Shown: piece after piece, positions 16,840 through 31,693 of the stretch
Layout: each line of letters begins with the position of its first letter
How positions within the stretch are numbered: the first letter of the stretch is position 1
Assembly (NCBI GenBank): GCA_964036045.1
Contig: OZ038380.1
Coordinates: 7,215,913 to 7,279,912, forward strand
Direction: 5' to 3'
Length of the DNA stretch: 64,000 nucleotides
Source: Eutreptiella sp. 'Long Island Sound 2002'
Taxonomy: Eukaryota; Euglenozoa; Euglenophyceae; Eutreptiales; Eutreptiaceae
Position numbers and translations under genes: made by a program
The notes under the pieces: model-generated
Databases searched by the model: none
What the model was told of the DNA's origin: nothing
What the model saw: the letters and a program-made list of their open reading frames with translations, nothing else

Positions 16840-19650
16840 GAGTGCAGCATTGCCGCAAAGAAAAATGGTAGACACCAGTTTTGTGTGTAATGATGATTTA
16901 CCACAGTCGAATCATGACTTCTGCACAAAGGCTGCATGGCCAAGACCGAGCCAGATTTGGGGCACAGTGGCCACAATGTGGGGCACAAACTGTGAGTGCA
17001 GCATTGCCGCAAAAAACACATGGTTAGACCCCAGTTTTGTGTGTAATAATGATTTACCACAGTCCAATCATGACTTCTGCACAAAGGCTGCATGGCCAAG
17101 ACCGAGCCAGTTTTGGGGCACAGTGGCCACGATGTGGGGCACAAACAGTGAGTGCAGCATTGCCGCAAAAAACACATGGTGAGACCCCAGTTTTGTGTGT
17201 AATAATGATTTACCACAGTCCAATCATGACTTCTGCACAAAGGCTGCATGGCCAAGACCGAGCCAGTTTTGGGGCACAGTGGCCACAATGTGGGGCACAA
17301 ACAGTGAGTGCAGCATTGCCGCAAAAAACACATGGTTAGACCCCAGTTTTGTGTGCAATATTGATTTACCACAGACCAACCATGACTTCTGCACAAAGGC
17401 TGCATGGCCAAGACCGAGCCAGTTCTGGGGCACCCTGGCCACAATGTGGGGCACAAACTGTGAGTGCAGCATTTCCGCAAAAAACACACGGCGAGACCCC
17501 AGTTTTGTGTGTAATAATGATTTACCACAGTCGAATCCTGACTTCTGCACAAAGGCTGCATGGCCAAGACCGAGCCAGTTTTGGGGCACAGTGGCCACAA
17601 TGTGGGGCACAAACTGTGAGTGCAGCATTGCCGCACAAAACACATGGTGAGACCCCTGTTTTGTGTGCAATAATGATTTACCACAGTCCAACCATGACTT
17701 CTGCACAAAGGCTGCATGGCCAAGACCGAGCCAGCTTTGGAGCATTGTGGCCACAATGTGGGGCACAAACTGTGAGTGCAGCATTGCCGCAAAAAACACA
17801 TGGTTAGACCCCAGTTTTGTGTGTAATAATGATTTACCACAGTCCAATCATGACTTCTGCACAAAGGCTGCATGGCCAAGACCGAGCCAGTTTTGGGGCA
17901 CCCTGGCCAAAATGTGGGGCACAAACTGTGAGTGCAGCATTGCCGCAAAAAACACATCGTGAGAACCCAGTTTTGTGTGTAATAATGATTTACCACAGTC
18001 CAATCATGACTTCTGCACAAAGGCTGCATGGCCAAGACCGAGCCAGTTTTGGAGCATTGTGACCACAATGCGGGGCACAAACTGTGAGTGCAGCATTGCC
18101 GCAAAAAACACACGGTGAGACCCCAGTTTTGTGTGCAATAATGATTTACCACAGTCGAATCATGACTTCTGCACAAAGGCTGCATGGCCAAGACCGAGCC
18201 AGTTTTGGAGCATTGTGACCACAATGTGGAGCACAAACAGTGAGTGCAGCATTGCCGCAAAAAAAAAATGGTGAGACCCCAGTTTTGTGTGTAATGATGA
18301 TTTACCACAGTCGAATCATGACTTCTGCACAAAGGCTGCATGGCCAAGACCGAGCCAGATTTGGGGCACAGTGGCCACAATGTGGGGCACAAACTGTGAG
18401 TGCAGCATTGCCGCAAAAAACACATGGTTAGACCCCAGTTTTGTGTGTAATAATGATTTACCACAGTCCAATCATGACTTCTGCACAAAGGCTGCATGGC
18501 CAAGACCGAGCCAGTTTTGGGGCACAGTGGCCACGATGTGGGGCACAAACAGTGAGTGCAGCATTGCCGCAAAAAACACATGGTGAGACCCCAGTTTTGT
18601 GTGTAATAATGATTTACCACAGTCCAATCATGACTTCTGCACAAAGGCTGCATGGCCAAGACCGAGCCAGTTTTGGGGCACAGTGGCCACAATGTGGGGC
18701 ACAAACAGTGAGTGCAGCATTGCCGCAAAAAACACATGGTTAGACCCCAGTTTTGTGTGCAATATTGATTTACCACAGACCAACCATGACTTCTGCACAA
18801 AGGCTGCATGGCCAAGACCGAGCCAGTTCTGGGGCACCCTGGCCACAATGTGGGGCACAAACTGTGAGTGCAGCATTTCCGCAAAAAACACCCGGCGAGA
18901 CCCCAGTTTTGTGTGTAATAATGATTTACCACAGTCGAATCCTGACTTCTGCACAAAGGCTGCATGGCCAAGACCGAGCCAGTTTTGGGGCACAGTGGCC
19001 ACAATGTGGGGCACAAACTGTGAGTGCAGCATTGCCGCACAAAACACATGGTGAGACCCCTGTTTTGTGTGCAATAATGATTTACCACAGTCCAACCATG
19101 ACTTCTGCACAAAGGCTGCATGGCCAAGACCGAGCCAGCTTTGGAGCATTGTGGCCACAATGTGGGGCACAAACTGTGAGTGCAGCATTGCCGCAAAAAA
19201 CACATGGTTAGACCCCAGTTTTGTGTGTAATAATGATTTACCACAGTCCAGTCATGACTTCTGCACAAAGGCTGCATGGCCAAGACCGAGCCAGTTTTGG
19301 GGCACCCTGGCCAAAATGTGGGGCACAAACTGTGAGTGCAGCATTGCCGCAAAAAACACATGGTGAGAACCCAGTTTTGTGTGTAATAATGATTTACCAC
19401 AGTCCAATCATGACTTCTGCACAAAGGCTGCATGGCCAAGACCGAGCCAGTTTTGGAGCATTGTGACCACAATGCGGGGCACAAACTGTGAGTGCAGCAT
19501 TGCCGCAAAAAACACATGGTGAGACCCCAGTTTTGTGTGCAATAATGATTTACCACAGTCGAATCATGACTTCTGCACAAAGGCTGCATGGCCAAGACCG
19601 AGCCAGTTTTGGAGCATTGTGACCACAATGTGGGGCACAAACTGTGAGTG
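16840..19650 (+). repeat. Two copies of a 9-monomer higher-order repeat (1404 bp)
   Basis: About 16840-18240 and 18240-19650 match unit by unit at an offset of 1404 bp. Private variants present in both copies: AATATTGATTTACCACAGACC, CTGGGGCACCCTGGCC, GCATTTCCGCAAAA, GAATCCTGACTTC and CCGCACAAAACACATGG. Confidence 0.85.
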
Positions 19651-22600
19651 CAGCATTGCCGCAAAAAACACGTGGTGAGACCCCAGTTTTGTGTGCAATA
19701 ATTATTTACCACAGTCCAATCATGACTTCTGCACAAGGCTGCATGGCCAAGACCGAGCCAGTTTTGGGGCACAGTGGCCACAATGTGGGGCACAAACAGT
19801 GAGTGCAGCATTGCCGCAAAAAACACATGGTGAGACCCCTGTTTTGTGTGCAATAATGATTTACCACAGTCCAATCATGACTTCTGCACAAAGGCTGCAT
19901 GGCCAAAACCGAGCCAGTTTTGGGGCACAGTGGCCCAAATGTGGGGCACAAACTGTGAGTGCAGCATTGCCGCAAAAAACACATGGTTAGACCCCAGTTT
20001 TGTGTGTAATAATGATTTACCACAGTCCAACCATGACTTCTGCACAAAGGCTGCATGGCCAAGACCGAGCCAGTTTTGGAGCATTGTGACCACAATGTGG
20101 GGCACAAACAGTGAGTGCAGCATTGCCGCAAAAAACACATGGTTAGACCCCAGTTTTGTGTGTAATAATGATTTACCACAGTCCAATCATGACTTCTGCA
20201 CAAAGGCTGCATGGCCAAGACCGAGCCAGTTTTGGAGCATTGTGACCACAATGTGGGGCACAAACTGTGAGTGCAGCATTGCCGCAAAAAACACATGGTG
20301 AGACCCCAGTTTTGTGTGCAATAATGATTTACCACAGTCGAATCATGACTTCTGCACAAAGGCTGCATGGCCAAGACCGAGCCAGTTTTGGAGCATTGTG
20401 ACCACAATGTGGGGCACAAACTGTGAGTGCAGCATTGCTGCAAAAAACACGTGGTGAGACCCCAGTTTTGTGTGCAATAATTATTTACCACAGTCCAATC
20501 ATGACTTCTGCACAAGGCTGCATGGCCAAGACCGAGCCAGTTTTGGGGCACAGTGGCCACAATGTGGGGCACAAACAGTGAGTGCAGCATTGCCGCAAAA
20601 CACACATGGTGAGACCCCTGTTTTGTGTGCAATAATGATTTACCACAGTCCAATCATGACTTCTGCACAAAGGCTGCATGGCCAAGACCGAGCCAGTTTT
20701 GGGGCACAGTGGCCCAAATGTGGGGCACAAACTGTGAGTGCAGCATTGCCGCAAAAAACACATGGCGAGACCCCAGTTTTGTGTGTAATAATGATTTACA
20801 ACAGTCCAACCATGACTTCTGCACAAAGGCTGCATGGCCAAGACCGAGCCAGTTTTGGAGCATTGTGACCACAATGTGGGGCACAAACTGTGAGTGCAGC
20901 ATTGCCGCAAAAAACACATGGTGAGACCCCAGTTTTGTGTGTAATAATGATTTACCAGGGTCCAATCATGACTTCTGCACAAAGGCTGCATGGCCAAGAC
21001 CGAGCCAGTTTTGGGGCACAGTGGCCACAATGTGGGGCACAAACAGTGAGTGCAGCGTTGCCGCAAAACATACATGGCGAGACCCCTGTTTTGTGTGCAA
21101 TAATGATTTACCACAGTCCAATCATGACTTCTGCACAAAGGCTGCATGGCCAAGACCGAGCCAGTTTTGGAGCATTGTGACCACAATGTGGGGCACAAAC
21201 TGTGAGTGCAGCATTGCCGCAAAAAACACATGGTGAGACCCCAGTTTTGTGTGTAATAATGATTTACCACAGTCGAATCATGACTTCTGCACAAAGGCTG
21301 CATGGCCAAGACCGAGCCAGTTTTGGAGCATTGCGACCACAATGTGGGGCACAAACTGTGAGTGCAGCATTGCCGCAAAAAACACATGGTGAGACCCCAG
21401 TTTTGTGTGCAATAATGATTTACCACAGTCCAATCATGACTTCTGCACAAAGGCTGCATGGCCAAGACCGAGCCAGTTTTGGGGCACAGTGGCCCAAATG
21501 TGGGGCACAAACTGTGAGTGCAGCATTGCCGCAAAAAACACATGGTTAGACCCCAGTTTTGTGTGCAATAATGATTTACCACAGTCCAATCATGACTTCT
21601 GCACAAAGGCTGCATGGCCAAGACCGAGCCAGTTTTGGAGCATTGTGACCACAATGTGGGGCACAAACAGTGAGTGCTGCATTGCCGCAAAAAACACATG
21701 GTGAGACCCCAGTTTTGTGTGTAATAATGACAGAATGATTTACCACAGTCCAATCATGACTTCTGCACAAAGGCTGCATGGCCAAGACCGAGCCACTTTT
21801 GGGGCACAGTGGCCACAATGTGGGGCACAAACAGTGAGTGCAGCATTGCCGCAAAAAACACATGGTGAGACCCCAGTTTTGTGTGCAATAATGATTTACC
21901 ACAGTCCAATCATGACTTCTGCACAAAGGCTGCATGGCCAAGACCGAGCCAGTTTTGGGGCACAGTGGCCACAATGTGGGGCACAAACAGTGAGTGCAGC
22001 ATTGCCGCAAAAGACACATGGTGAGACCCCAGTTTTGTGTGCAATAATGATTTACCACAGTCCAACCATGACTTCTGCACAAAGGCTGCATGGCCAAGAC
22101 CGAGCCAGTTTTGGGGCACAGTGGCCACAATGTGGGGCACAAACAGTGAGTGCAGCATTGCCGCAAAAAACACATGGTGAGACCCCAGTTTTGTGTGTAA
22201 TAATGATTTACCACAGTCCAATCATGACTTCTGCACAAAGGCTGCATGGCCAAGACCGAGCCAGTTTTGGGGCACAGTGGCCACAATGTGGGGCACAAAC
22301 AGTGAGTGCAGCATTGCCGCAAAAAACACATGGTGAGACCCCTGTTTTGTGTGCAATAATGATTTACCACAGTCCAACCATGACTTCTGCACAAAGGCTG
22401 CATGGCCAAGACCGAGCCAGTTTTGGGGCACAGTGGCCACAATGTGGGGCACAAACTGTGAGTGCAGCATTGCCACAAAAAACACATGGTGAGACCCCCG
22501 TTTTGTGTGTAATAATGATTTACCACAGTCCAACCATGACTTCTGCACAAAGGCTGCATGGCCAAGACCGAGCCAGATTTGGGGCACAGTGGCCACAATG

Positions 22601-25600
22601 TGGGGCACAAACTGTGAGTGCAGCATTGCCGCAAAAAACACATGGTGAGACCCCAGTTTTGTGTGTAATAATGATTTACCACAGTCCAACCATGACTTCT
22701 GCACAAAGGCTGCATGGCCAAGACCGAGCCAGATTTGGGGCACAGTGGCCACAATGTGGGGCACAAACTGTGAGTGCAGCATTGCCGCAAAAAACACATG
22801 GTGAGACCCCAGTTTTGTGTGTAATAATGATTTACCACAGTCCAATCATGACTTCTGCACAAAGGCTGCATGGCCAAGACCGGGCCAGTTTTGGGGCACA
22901 GTGGCCACAATGTGGGGCACAAACAGTGAGTGCAGCATTGCCGCAAAAAACACATGGTTAGACCCCAGTTTTGTGTGCAATAATGATTTACCACAGTTCA
23001 ATCATGACTTCTGCACAAAGGCTGCATGGCCAAGACCGAGCCAGTTTTGGGGCACAGTGGCCACAATGTGGGGCACAAACTGTGAGTGCAGCATTGCCGC
23101 AAAAAACACATGGTTAGACCCCAGTTTTGTGTGCAATAATGATTTACCACAGTTCAACCATGACTTCTGCACAAAGGCTGCATGGCCAAGACCGAGCCAG
23201 TTTTGGGGCACAGTGGCCACAATGTGGGGCACAAACTGTGAGTGCAGCATTGCCGCAAAAAATACATGGTTAGACCCCAGTTTTGTGTGTAATAATGATT
23301 TACCACAGTCCAATCATGACTTCTGCACAAATGCTGCATGGCCAAGACCGAGGCAGTTTTGGAGCATTGTGACCACAATGTGGGGCACAAACTGTGAGTG
23401 CAGCATTGCCGCAAAAAACACATGGTGAGACCCCAGTTTTGTGTGCAATAATGATTTACCACAGTTCAACCATGACTTCTGCACAAAGGCTGCATGGCCA
23501 AGACCGAGCCAGTTTTGGGGCACAGTGGCCACAATGTGGGGCACAAACTGTGAGTGCAGCATTGCCGCAAAAAACACACGGTGAGACCCCAGTTTTGTGT
23601 GTAATAATGATTTACCACAGTCCAACCATGACTTCTGCACAAAGGCTGCATGGCCAAGACCGAGCCAGTTTTGGGGCACAGTGGCCACAATGTGGGGCAC
23701 AAACTGTGAGTGCAGCATTGCCGCAAAAAATACATGGTTAGACCCCAGTTTTGTGTGTAATAATGATTTACCACAGTCCAATCATGACTTCTGCACAAAT
23801 GCTGCATGGCCAAGACCGAGGCAGTTTTGGAGCATTGTGACCACAATGTGGGGCACAAACTGTGAGTGCAGCATTGCCGCAAAAAACACATGGTGAGACC
23901 CCAGTTTCATGTGTAATAATGATTTACCACAGTCCAGTCATGACTTCTGCACAAAGGCTGCATGGCCAAGACCGAGCCAGTTTTGGGGCACAGTGGCCAC
24001 AATGTGGGGCACAAACTGTGAGTGCAGCATTGCCGCAAAAAACACACGGTGAGACCCCAGTTTTGTGTGTAATAATGATTTACCACAGTCCAACCATGAC
24101 TTCTGCACAAAGGCTGCATGGCCAAGACCGAGCCAGTTTTGGGGCACAGTGGCCACAATTTGGGGCACAAACAGTGAGTGCAGCATTGCCGCAAAAAACA
24201 CATGGTGAGAACCCAGTTTTGTGTGTAATAATGATTTACCAAAGTCCAACCATGACTTCCGCACAAAGGCTGCATGGCCAAGACCGAGCCAGTTTTGGGG
24301 CACAGTGGCCACAATGTGGGGCACAAACTGTGAGTGCAGCATTGCCGCAAAAAACACATGGTGAGACCCCTGTTTTGTGTGCAATAATGATTTACCACAG
24401 TTCAACCATGACTTCTGCACAAAGGCTGCATGGCCAAGACCGAGCCAGTTTTGGGGCACAGTGGCCACAATGTGGGGCACAAACTGTGAGTGCAGCATTG
24501 CCGCAAAAAACACATGGTTAGACCCCAGTTTTGTGTGCAATAATGATTTACCACAGTTCAATCATGACTTCTGCACAAAGGCTGCATGGCCAAGACCGAG
24601 CCAGTTTTGGGGCACAGTGGCCACAATGTGGGGCACAAACTGTGAGTGCAGCATTGCCGCAAATAACACATGGTTAGACCCCAGTTTTGTGTGCAATAAT
24701 GATATACCACAGTCCAATCATGACTTCTGCACAAAGGCTGCATGGCCAAGACCGAGCCAGCTTTGGAGCATTGTGGCCACAATGTGGGGCACAAACTGTG
24801 AGTGCAGCATTGCCGCAAAAAACACATGGTTAGACCCCAGTTTTGTGTGTAATAATGATTTACCACAGTCCAATCATGACTTCTGCACAAAGGCTGCATG
24901 GCCAAGACCGAGCCAGTTTTGGGGCACCCTGGCCAAAATGTGGGGCACAAACTGTGAGTGCAGCATTGCCGCAAAAAACACATGGTGAGACCCCAGTTTT
25001 GTGTGTAATAATGATTTACCACAGTCCAATCATGACTTCTGCACAAAGGCTGCATGGCCAAGACCGAGCCAGTTTTGGAGCATTGTGACCACAATGCGGG
25101 GCACAAACTGTGAGTGCAGCATTGCCGCAAAAAACACATGGTGAGACCCCAGTTTTGTGTGCAATAATGATTTACCACAGTCGAATCATGACTTCTGCAC
25201 AAAGGCTGCATGGCCAAGACCGAGCCAGTTTTGGAGCATTGTGACCACAATGTGGGGCACAAACTGTGAGTGCAGCATTGCCGCAAAAAACACGTGGTGA
25301 GACCCCAGTTTTGTGTGCAATAATTATTTACCACAGTCCAATCATGACTTCTGCACAAGGCTGCATGGCCAAGACCGAGCCAGTTTTGGGGCACAGTGGC
25401 CACAATGTGGGGCACAAACAGTGAGTGCAGCATTGCCGCAAAAAACACATGGTGAGACCCCTGTTTTGTGTGCAATAATGATTTACCACAGTCCAATCAT
25501 GACTTCTGCACAAAGGCTGCATGGCCAAGACCGAGCCAGTTTTGGGGCACAGTGGCCCAAATGTGGGGCACAAACTGTGAGTGCAGCATTGCCGCATAAA

Positions 25601-26091
25601 ACACATGGTTAGACCCCAGTTTTGTGTGTAATAATGATTTACCACAGTCCAACCATGACTTCTGCACAAAGGCTGCATGGCCAAGACCGAGCCAGTTTTG
25701 GAGCATTGTGACCACAATGTGGGGCACAAACAGTGAGTGCAGCATTGCCGCAAAAAACACATGGTGAGACCCCAGTTTTGTGTGTAATAATGATTTACCA
25801 CAGTCCAATCATGACTTCTGCACAAAGGCTGCATGGCCAAGACCGAGCCAGTTTTGGAGCATTGTGACCACAATGTGGGGCACAAACTGTGAGTGCAGCA
25901 TTGCCGCAAAAAACACATGGTGAGACCCCAGTTTTGTGTGCAATAATGATTTACCACAGTCGAATCATGACTTCTGCACAAAGGCTGCATGGCCAAGACC
26001 GAGCCAGTTTTGGAGCATTGTGACCACAATGTGGGGCACAAACTGTGAGTGCAGCATTGCTGCAAAAAACACGTGGTGAGACCCCAGTTTT

Positions 26092-29000
26092 GTGTGCAAT
26101 AATTATTTACCACAGTCCAATCATGACTTCTGCACAAGGCTTCATGGCCAAGACCGAGCCAGTTTTGGGGCACAGTGGCCACAATGTGGGGCACAAACAG
26201 TGAGTGCAGCATTGCCGCAAAACACACATGGTGAGACCCCTGTTTTGTGTGCAATAATGATTTACCACAGTCCAATCATGACTTCTGCACAAAGGCTGCA
26301 TGGCCAAGACCGAGCCAGTTTTGGGGCACAGTGGCCCAAATGTGGGGCACAAACTGTGAGTGCAGCATTGCCGCAAAAAACACATGGCGAGACCCCAGTT
26401 TTGTGTGTAATAATGATTTACAACAGTCCAACCATGACTTCTGCACAAAGGCTGCATGGCCAAGACCGAGCCAGTTTTGGAGCATTGTGACCACAATGTG
26501 GGGCACAAACTGTGAGTGCAGCATTGCCGCAAAAAACACATGGTGAGACCCCAGTTTTGTGTGTAATAATGATTTACCAGGGTCCAATCATGACTTCTGC
26601 ACAAAGGCTGCATGGCCAAGACCGAGCCAGTTTTGGGGCACAGTGGCCACAATGTGGGGCACAAACAGTGAGTGCAGCGTTGCCGCAAAACATACATGGC
26701 GAGACCCCTGTTTTGTGTGCAATAATGATTTACCACAGTCCAATCATGACTTCTGCACAAAGGCTGCATGGCCAAGACCGAGCCAGTTTTGGAGCATTGT
26801 GACCACAATGTGGGGCACAAACTGTGAGTGCAGCATTGCCGCAAAAAACACATGGTGAGACCCCAGTTTTGTGTGTAATAATGATTTACCACAGTCGAAT
26901 CATGACTTCTGCACAAAGGCTGCATGGCCAAGACCGAGCCAGTTTTGGAGCATTGCGACCACAATGTGGGGCACAAACTGTGAGTGCAGCATTGCCGCAA
27001 AAAACACATGGTGAGACCCCAGTTTTGTGTGCAATAATGATTTACCACAGTCCAATCATGACTTCTGCACAAAGGCTGCATGGCCAAGACCGAGCCAGTT
27101 TTGGGGCACAGTGGCCCAAATGTGGGGCACAAACTGTGAGTGCAGCATTGCCGCAAAAAACACATGGTTAGACCCCAGTTTTGTGTGTAATAATGATTTA
27201 CCACAGTCCAACCATGACTTCTGCACAAAGGCTGCATGGCCAAGACCGAGCCAGTTTTGGAGCATTGTGACCACAATGTGGGGCACAAACAGTGAGTGCA
27301 GCATTGCCGCAAAAAACACATGGTGAGACCCCAGTTTTGTGTGTAATAATGATTTACCACAGTCCAATCATGACTTCTGCACAAAGGCTGCATGGCCAAG
27401 ACCGAGCCAGTTTTGGAGCATTGTGACCACAATGTGGGGCACAAACTGTGAGTGCAGCATTGCCGCAAAAAACACATGGTGAGACCCCAGTTTTGTGTGC
27501 AATAATGATTTACCACAGTCGAATCATGACTTCTGCACAAAGGCTGCATGGCCAAGACCGAGCCAGTTTTGGAGCATTGTGACCACAATGTGGGGCACAA
27601 ACTGTGAGTGCAGCATTGCCGCAAAACACACATGGTGAGACCCCTGTTTTGTGTGCAATAATGATTTACCACAGTCCAATCATGACTTCTGCACAAAGGC
27701 TGCATGGCCAAGACCGAGCCAGTTTTGGGGCACAGTGGCCCAAATGTGGGGCACAAACTGTGGGTGCAGCATTGCCGCAAAAAACACATGGCGAGACCCC
27801 AGTTTTGTGTGTAATAATGATTTACAACAGTCCAACCATGACTTCTGCACAAAGGCTGCATGGCCAAGACCGAGCCAGTTTTGGAGCATTGTGACCACAA
27901 TGTGGGGCACAAACTGTGAGTGCAGCATTGCCGCAAAAAACACATGGTGAGACCCCAGTTTTGTGTGTAATAATGATTTACCAGGGTCCAATCATGACTT
28001 CTGCACAAAGGCTGCATGGCCAAGACCGAGCCAGTTTTGGGGCACAGTGGCCACAATGTGGGGCACAAACAGTGAGTGCAGCGTTGCCGCAAAACATACA
28101 TGGCGAGACCCCTGTTTTGTGTGCAATAATGATTTACCACAGTCCAATCATGACTTCTGCACAAAGGCTGCATGGCCAAGACCGAGCCAGTTTTGGAGCA
28201 TTGTGACCACAATGTGGGGCACAAACTGTGAGTGCAGCATTGCCGCAAAAAACACATGGTGAGACCCCAGTTTTGTGTGTAATAATGATTTACCACAGTC
28301 GAATCATGACTTCTGCACAAAGGCTGCATGGCCAAGACCGAGCCAGTTTTGGAGCATTGCGACCACAATGTGGGGCACAAACTGTGAGTGCAGCATTGCC
28401 GCAAAAAACACATGGTGAGACCCCAGTTTTGTGTGCAATAATGATTTACCACAGTCCAATCATGACTTCTGCACAAAGGCTGCATGGCCAAGACCGAGCC
28501 AGTTTTGGGGCACAGTGGCCCAAATGTGGGGCACAAACTGTGAGTGCAGCATTGCCGCAAAAAACACATGGTTAGACCCCAGTTTTGTGTGTAATAATGA
28601 TTTACCACAGTCCAACCATGACTTCTGCACAAAGGCTGCATGGCCAAGACCGAGCCAGTTTTGGAGCATTGTGACCACAATGTGGGGCACAAACAGTGAG
28701 TGCAGCATTGCCGCAAAAAACACATGGTGAGACCCCAGTTTTGTGTGTAATAATGATTTACCACAGTCCAATCATGACTTCTGCACAAAGGCTGCATGGC
28801 CAAGACCGAGCCAGTTTTGGAGCATTGTGACCACAATGTGGGGCACAAACTGTGAGTGCAGCATTGCCGCAAAAAACACATGGTGAGACCCCAGTTTTGT
28901 GTGCAATAATGATTTACCACAGTCGAATCATGACTTCTGCACAAAGGCTGCATGGCCAAGACCGAGCCAGTTTTGGAGCATTGTGACCACAATGTGGGGC

Positions 29001-31693
29001 ACAAACTGTGAGTGCAGCATTGCCGCAAAACACACATGGTGAGACCCCTGTTTTGTGTGCAATAATGATTTACCACAGTCCAATCATGACTTCTGCACAA
29101 AGGCTGCATGGCCAAGACCGAGCCAGTTTTGGGGCACAGTGGCCCAAATGTGGGGCACAAACTGTGAGTGCAGCATTGCCGCAAAAAACACATGGCGAGA
29201 CCCCAGTTTTGTGTGTAATAATGATTTACAACAGTCCAACCATGACTTCTGCACAAAGGCTGCATGGCCAAGACCGAGCCAGTTTTGGAGCATTGTGACC
29301 ACAATGTGGGGCACAAACTGTGAGTGCAGCATTGCCGCAAAAAACACATGGTGAGACCCCAGTTTTGTGTGTAATAATGATTTACCAGGGTCCAATCATG
29401 ACTTCTGCACAAAGGCTGCATGGCCAAGACCGAGCCAGTTTTGGGGCACAGTGGCCACAATGTGGGGCACAAACAGTGAGTGCAGCGTTGCCGCAAAACA
29501 TACATGGCGAGACCCCTGTTTTGTGTGCAATAATGATTTACCACAGTCCAATCATGACTTCTGCACAAAGGCTGCATGGCCAAGACCGAGCCAGTTTTGG
29601 AGCATTGTGACCACAATGTGGGGCACAAACTGTGAGTGCAGCATTGCCGCAAAAAACACATGGTGAGACCCCAGTTTTGTGTGTAATAATGATTTACCAC
29701 AGTCGAATCATGACTTCTGCACAAAGGCTGCATGGCCAAGACCGAGCCAGTTTTGGAGCATTGCGACCACAATGTGGGGCACAAACTGTGAGTGCAGCAT
29801 TGCCGCAAAAAACACATGGTGAGACCCCAGTTTTGTGTGCAATAATGATTTACCACAGTCCAATCATGACTTCTGCACAAAGGCTGCATGGCCAAGACCG
29901 AGCCAGTTTTGGGGCACAGTGGCCCAAATGTGGGGCACAAACTGTGAGTGCAGCATTGCCGCAAAAAACACATGGTTAGACCCCAGTTTTGTGTGTAATA
30001 ATGATTTACCACAGTCCAACCATGACTTCTGCACAAAGGCTGCATGGCCAAGACCGAGCCAGTTTTGGAGCATTGTGACCACAATGTGGGGCACAAACAG
30101 TGAGTGCAGCATTGCCGCAAAAAACACATGGTGAGACCCCAGTTTTGTGTGTAATAATGATTTACCACAGTCCAATCATGACTTCTGCACAAAGGCTGCA
30201 TGGCCAAGACCGAGCCAGTTTTGGAGCATTGTGACCACAATGTGGGGCACAAACTGTGAGTGCAGCATTGCCGCAAAAAACACATGGTGAGACCCCAGTT
30301 TTGTGTGCAATAATGATTTACCACAGTCGAATCATGACTTCTGCACAAAGGCTGCATGGCCAAGACCGAGCCAGTTTTGGAGCATTGTGACCACAATGTG
30401 GGGCACAAACTGTGAGTGCAGCATTGCTGCAAAAAACACGTGGTGAGACCCCAGTTTTGTGTGCAATAATTATTTACCACAGTCCAATCATGACTTCTGC
30501 ACAAGGCTGCATGGCCAAGACCGAGCCAGTTTTGGGGCACAGTGGCCACAATGTGGGGCACAAACAGTGAGTGCAGCATTGCCGCAAAACACACATGGTG
30601 AGACCCCTGTTTTGTGTGCAATAATGATTTACCACAGTCCAATCATGACTTCTGCACAAAGGCTGCATGGCCAAGACCGAGCCAGTTTTGGGGCACAGTG
30701 GCCCAAATGTGGGGCACAAACTGTGAGTGCAGCATTGCCGCAAAAAACACATGGCGAGACCCCAGTTTTGTGTGTAATAATGATTTACAACAGTCCAACC
30801 ATGACTTCTGCACAAAGGCTGCATGGCCAAGACCGAGCCAGTTTTGGAGCATTGTGACCACAATGTGGGGCACAAACTGTGAGTGCAGCATTGCCGCAAA
30901 AAACACATGGTGAGACCCCAGTTTTGTGTGTAATAATGATTTACCAGGGTCCAATCATGACTTCTGCACAAAGGCTGCATGGCCAAGACCGAGCCAGTTT
31001 TGGGGCACAGTGGCCACAATGTGGGGCACAAACAGTGAGTGCAGCGTTGCCGCAAAACATACATGGCGAGACCCCTGTTTTGTGTGCAATAATGATTTAC
31101 CACAGTCCAATCATGACTTCTGCACAAAGGCTGCATGGCCAAGACCGAGCCAGTTTTGGAGCATTGTGACCACAATGTGGGGCACAAACTGTGAGTGCAG
31201 CATTGCCGCAAAAAACACATGGTGAGACCCCAGTTTTGTGTGTAATAATGATTTACCACAGTCGAATCATGACTTCTGCACAAAGGCTGCATGGCCAAGA
31301 CCGAGCCAGTTTTGGAGCATTGCGACCACAATGTGGGGCACAAACTGTGAGTGCAGCATTGCCGCAAAAAACACATGGTGAGACCCCAGTTTTGTGTGCA
31401 ATAATGATTTACCACAGTCCAATCATGACTTCTGCACAAAGGCTGCATGGCCAAGACCGAGCCAGTTTTGGGGCACAGTGGCCCAAATGTGGGGCACAAA
31501 CTGTGAGTGCAGCATTGCCGCAAAAAACACATGGTTAGACCCCAGTTTTGTGTGTAATAATGATTTACCACAGTCCAATCATGACTTCTGCACAAAGGCT
31601 GCATGGCCAAGACCGAGCCAGTTTTGGAGCATTGTGACCACAATGTGGGGCACAAACAGTGAGTGCTGCATTGCCGCAAAAAACACATGGTGA
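26092..31693 (+). repeat. Recently amplified 9-monomer higher-order repeat (1404 bp, four copies here)
   Basis: Private variants repeat in fixed order: ATTTACAACAGTCC; ATTTACCAGGGTCC; GCAGCGTTGCCGCAAAACAT; GGAGCATTGCGACC. Corresponding positions are 26247, 27651, 29055 and 30614, steps of 1404, 1404 and 1559 (the last includes one extra monomer minus 1 bp). A further copy lies at 20470-21704, 5622 bp before the first. Copies differ by only a few bases, so amplification or homogenisation is recent. Confidence 0.88.

Noticed and set aside
26107-30642. 1511-codon minus-strand open frame, and similar long frames (for example 36410-39955 and 46400-49831)
   Set aside because: They consist only of satellite monomers. 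The openness follows from a 156-bp unit with no stop in that frame; other frames are open too, and stop codons appear or vanish with neutral-looking polymorphism.
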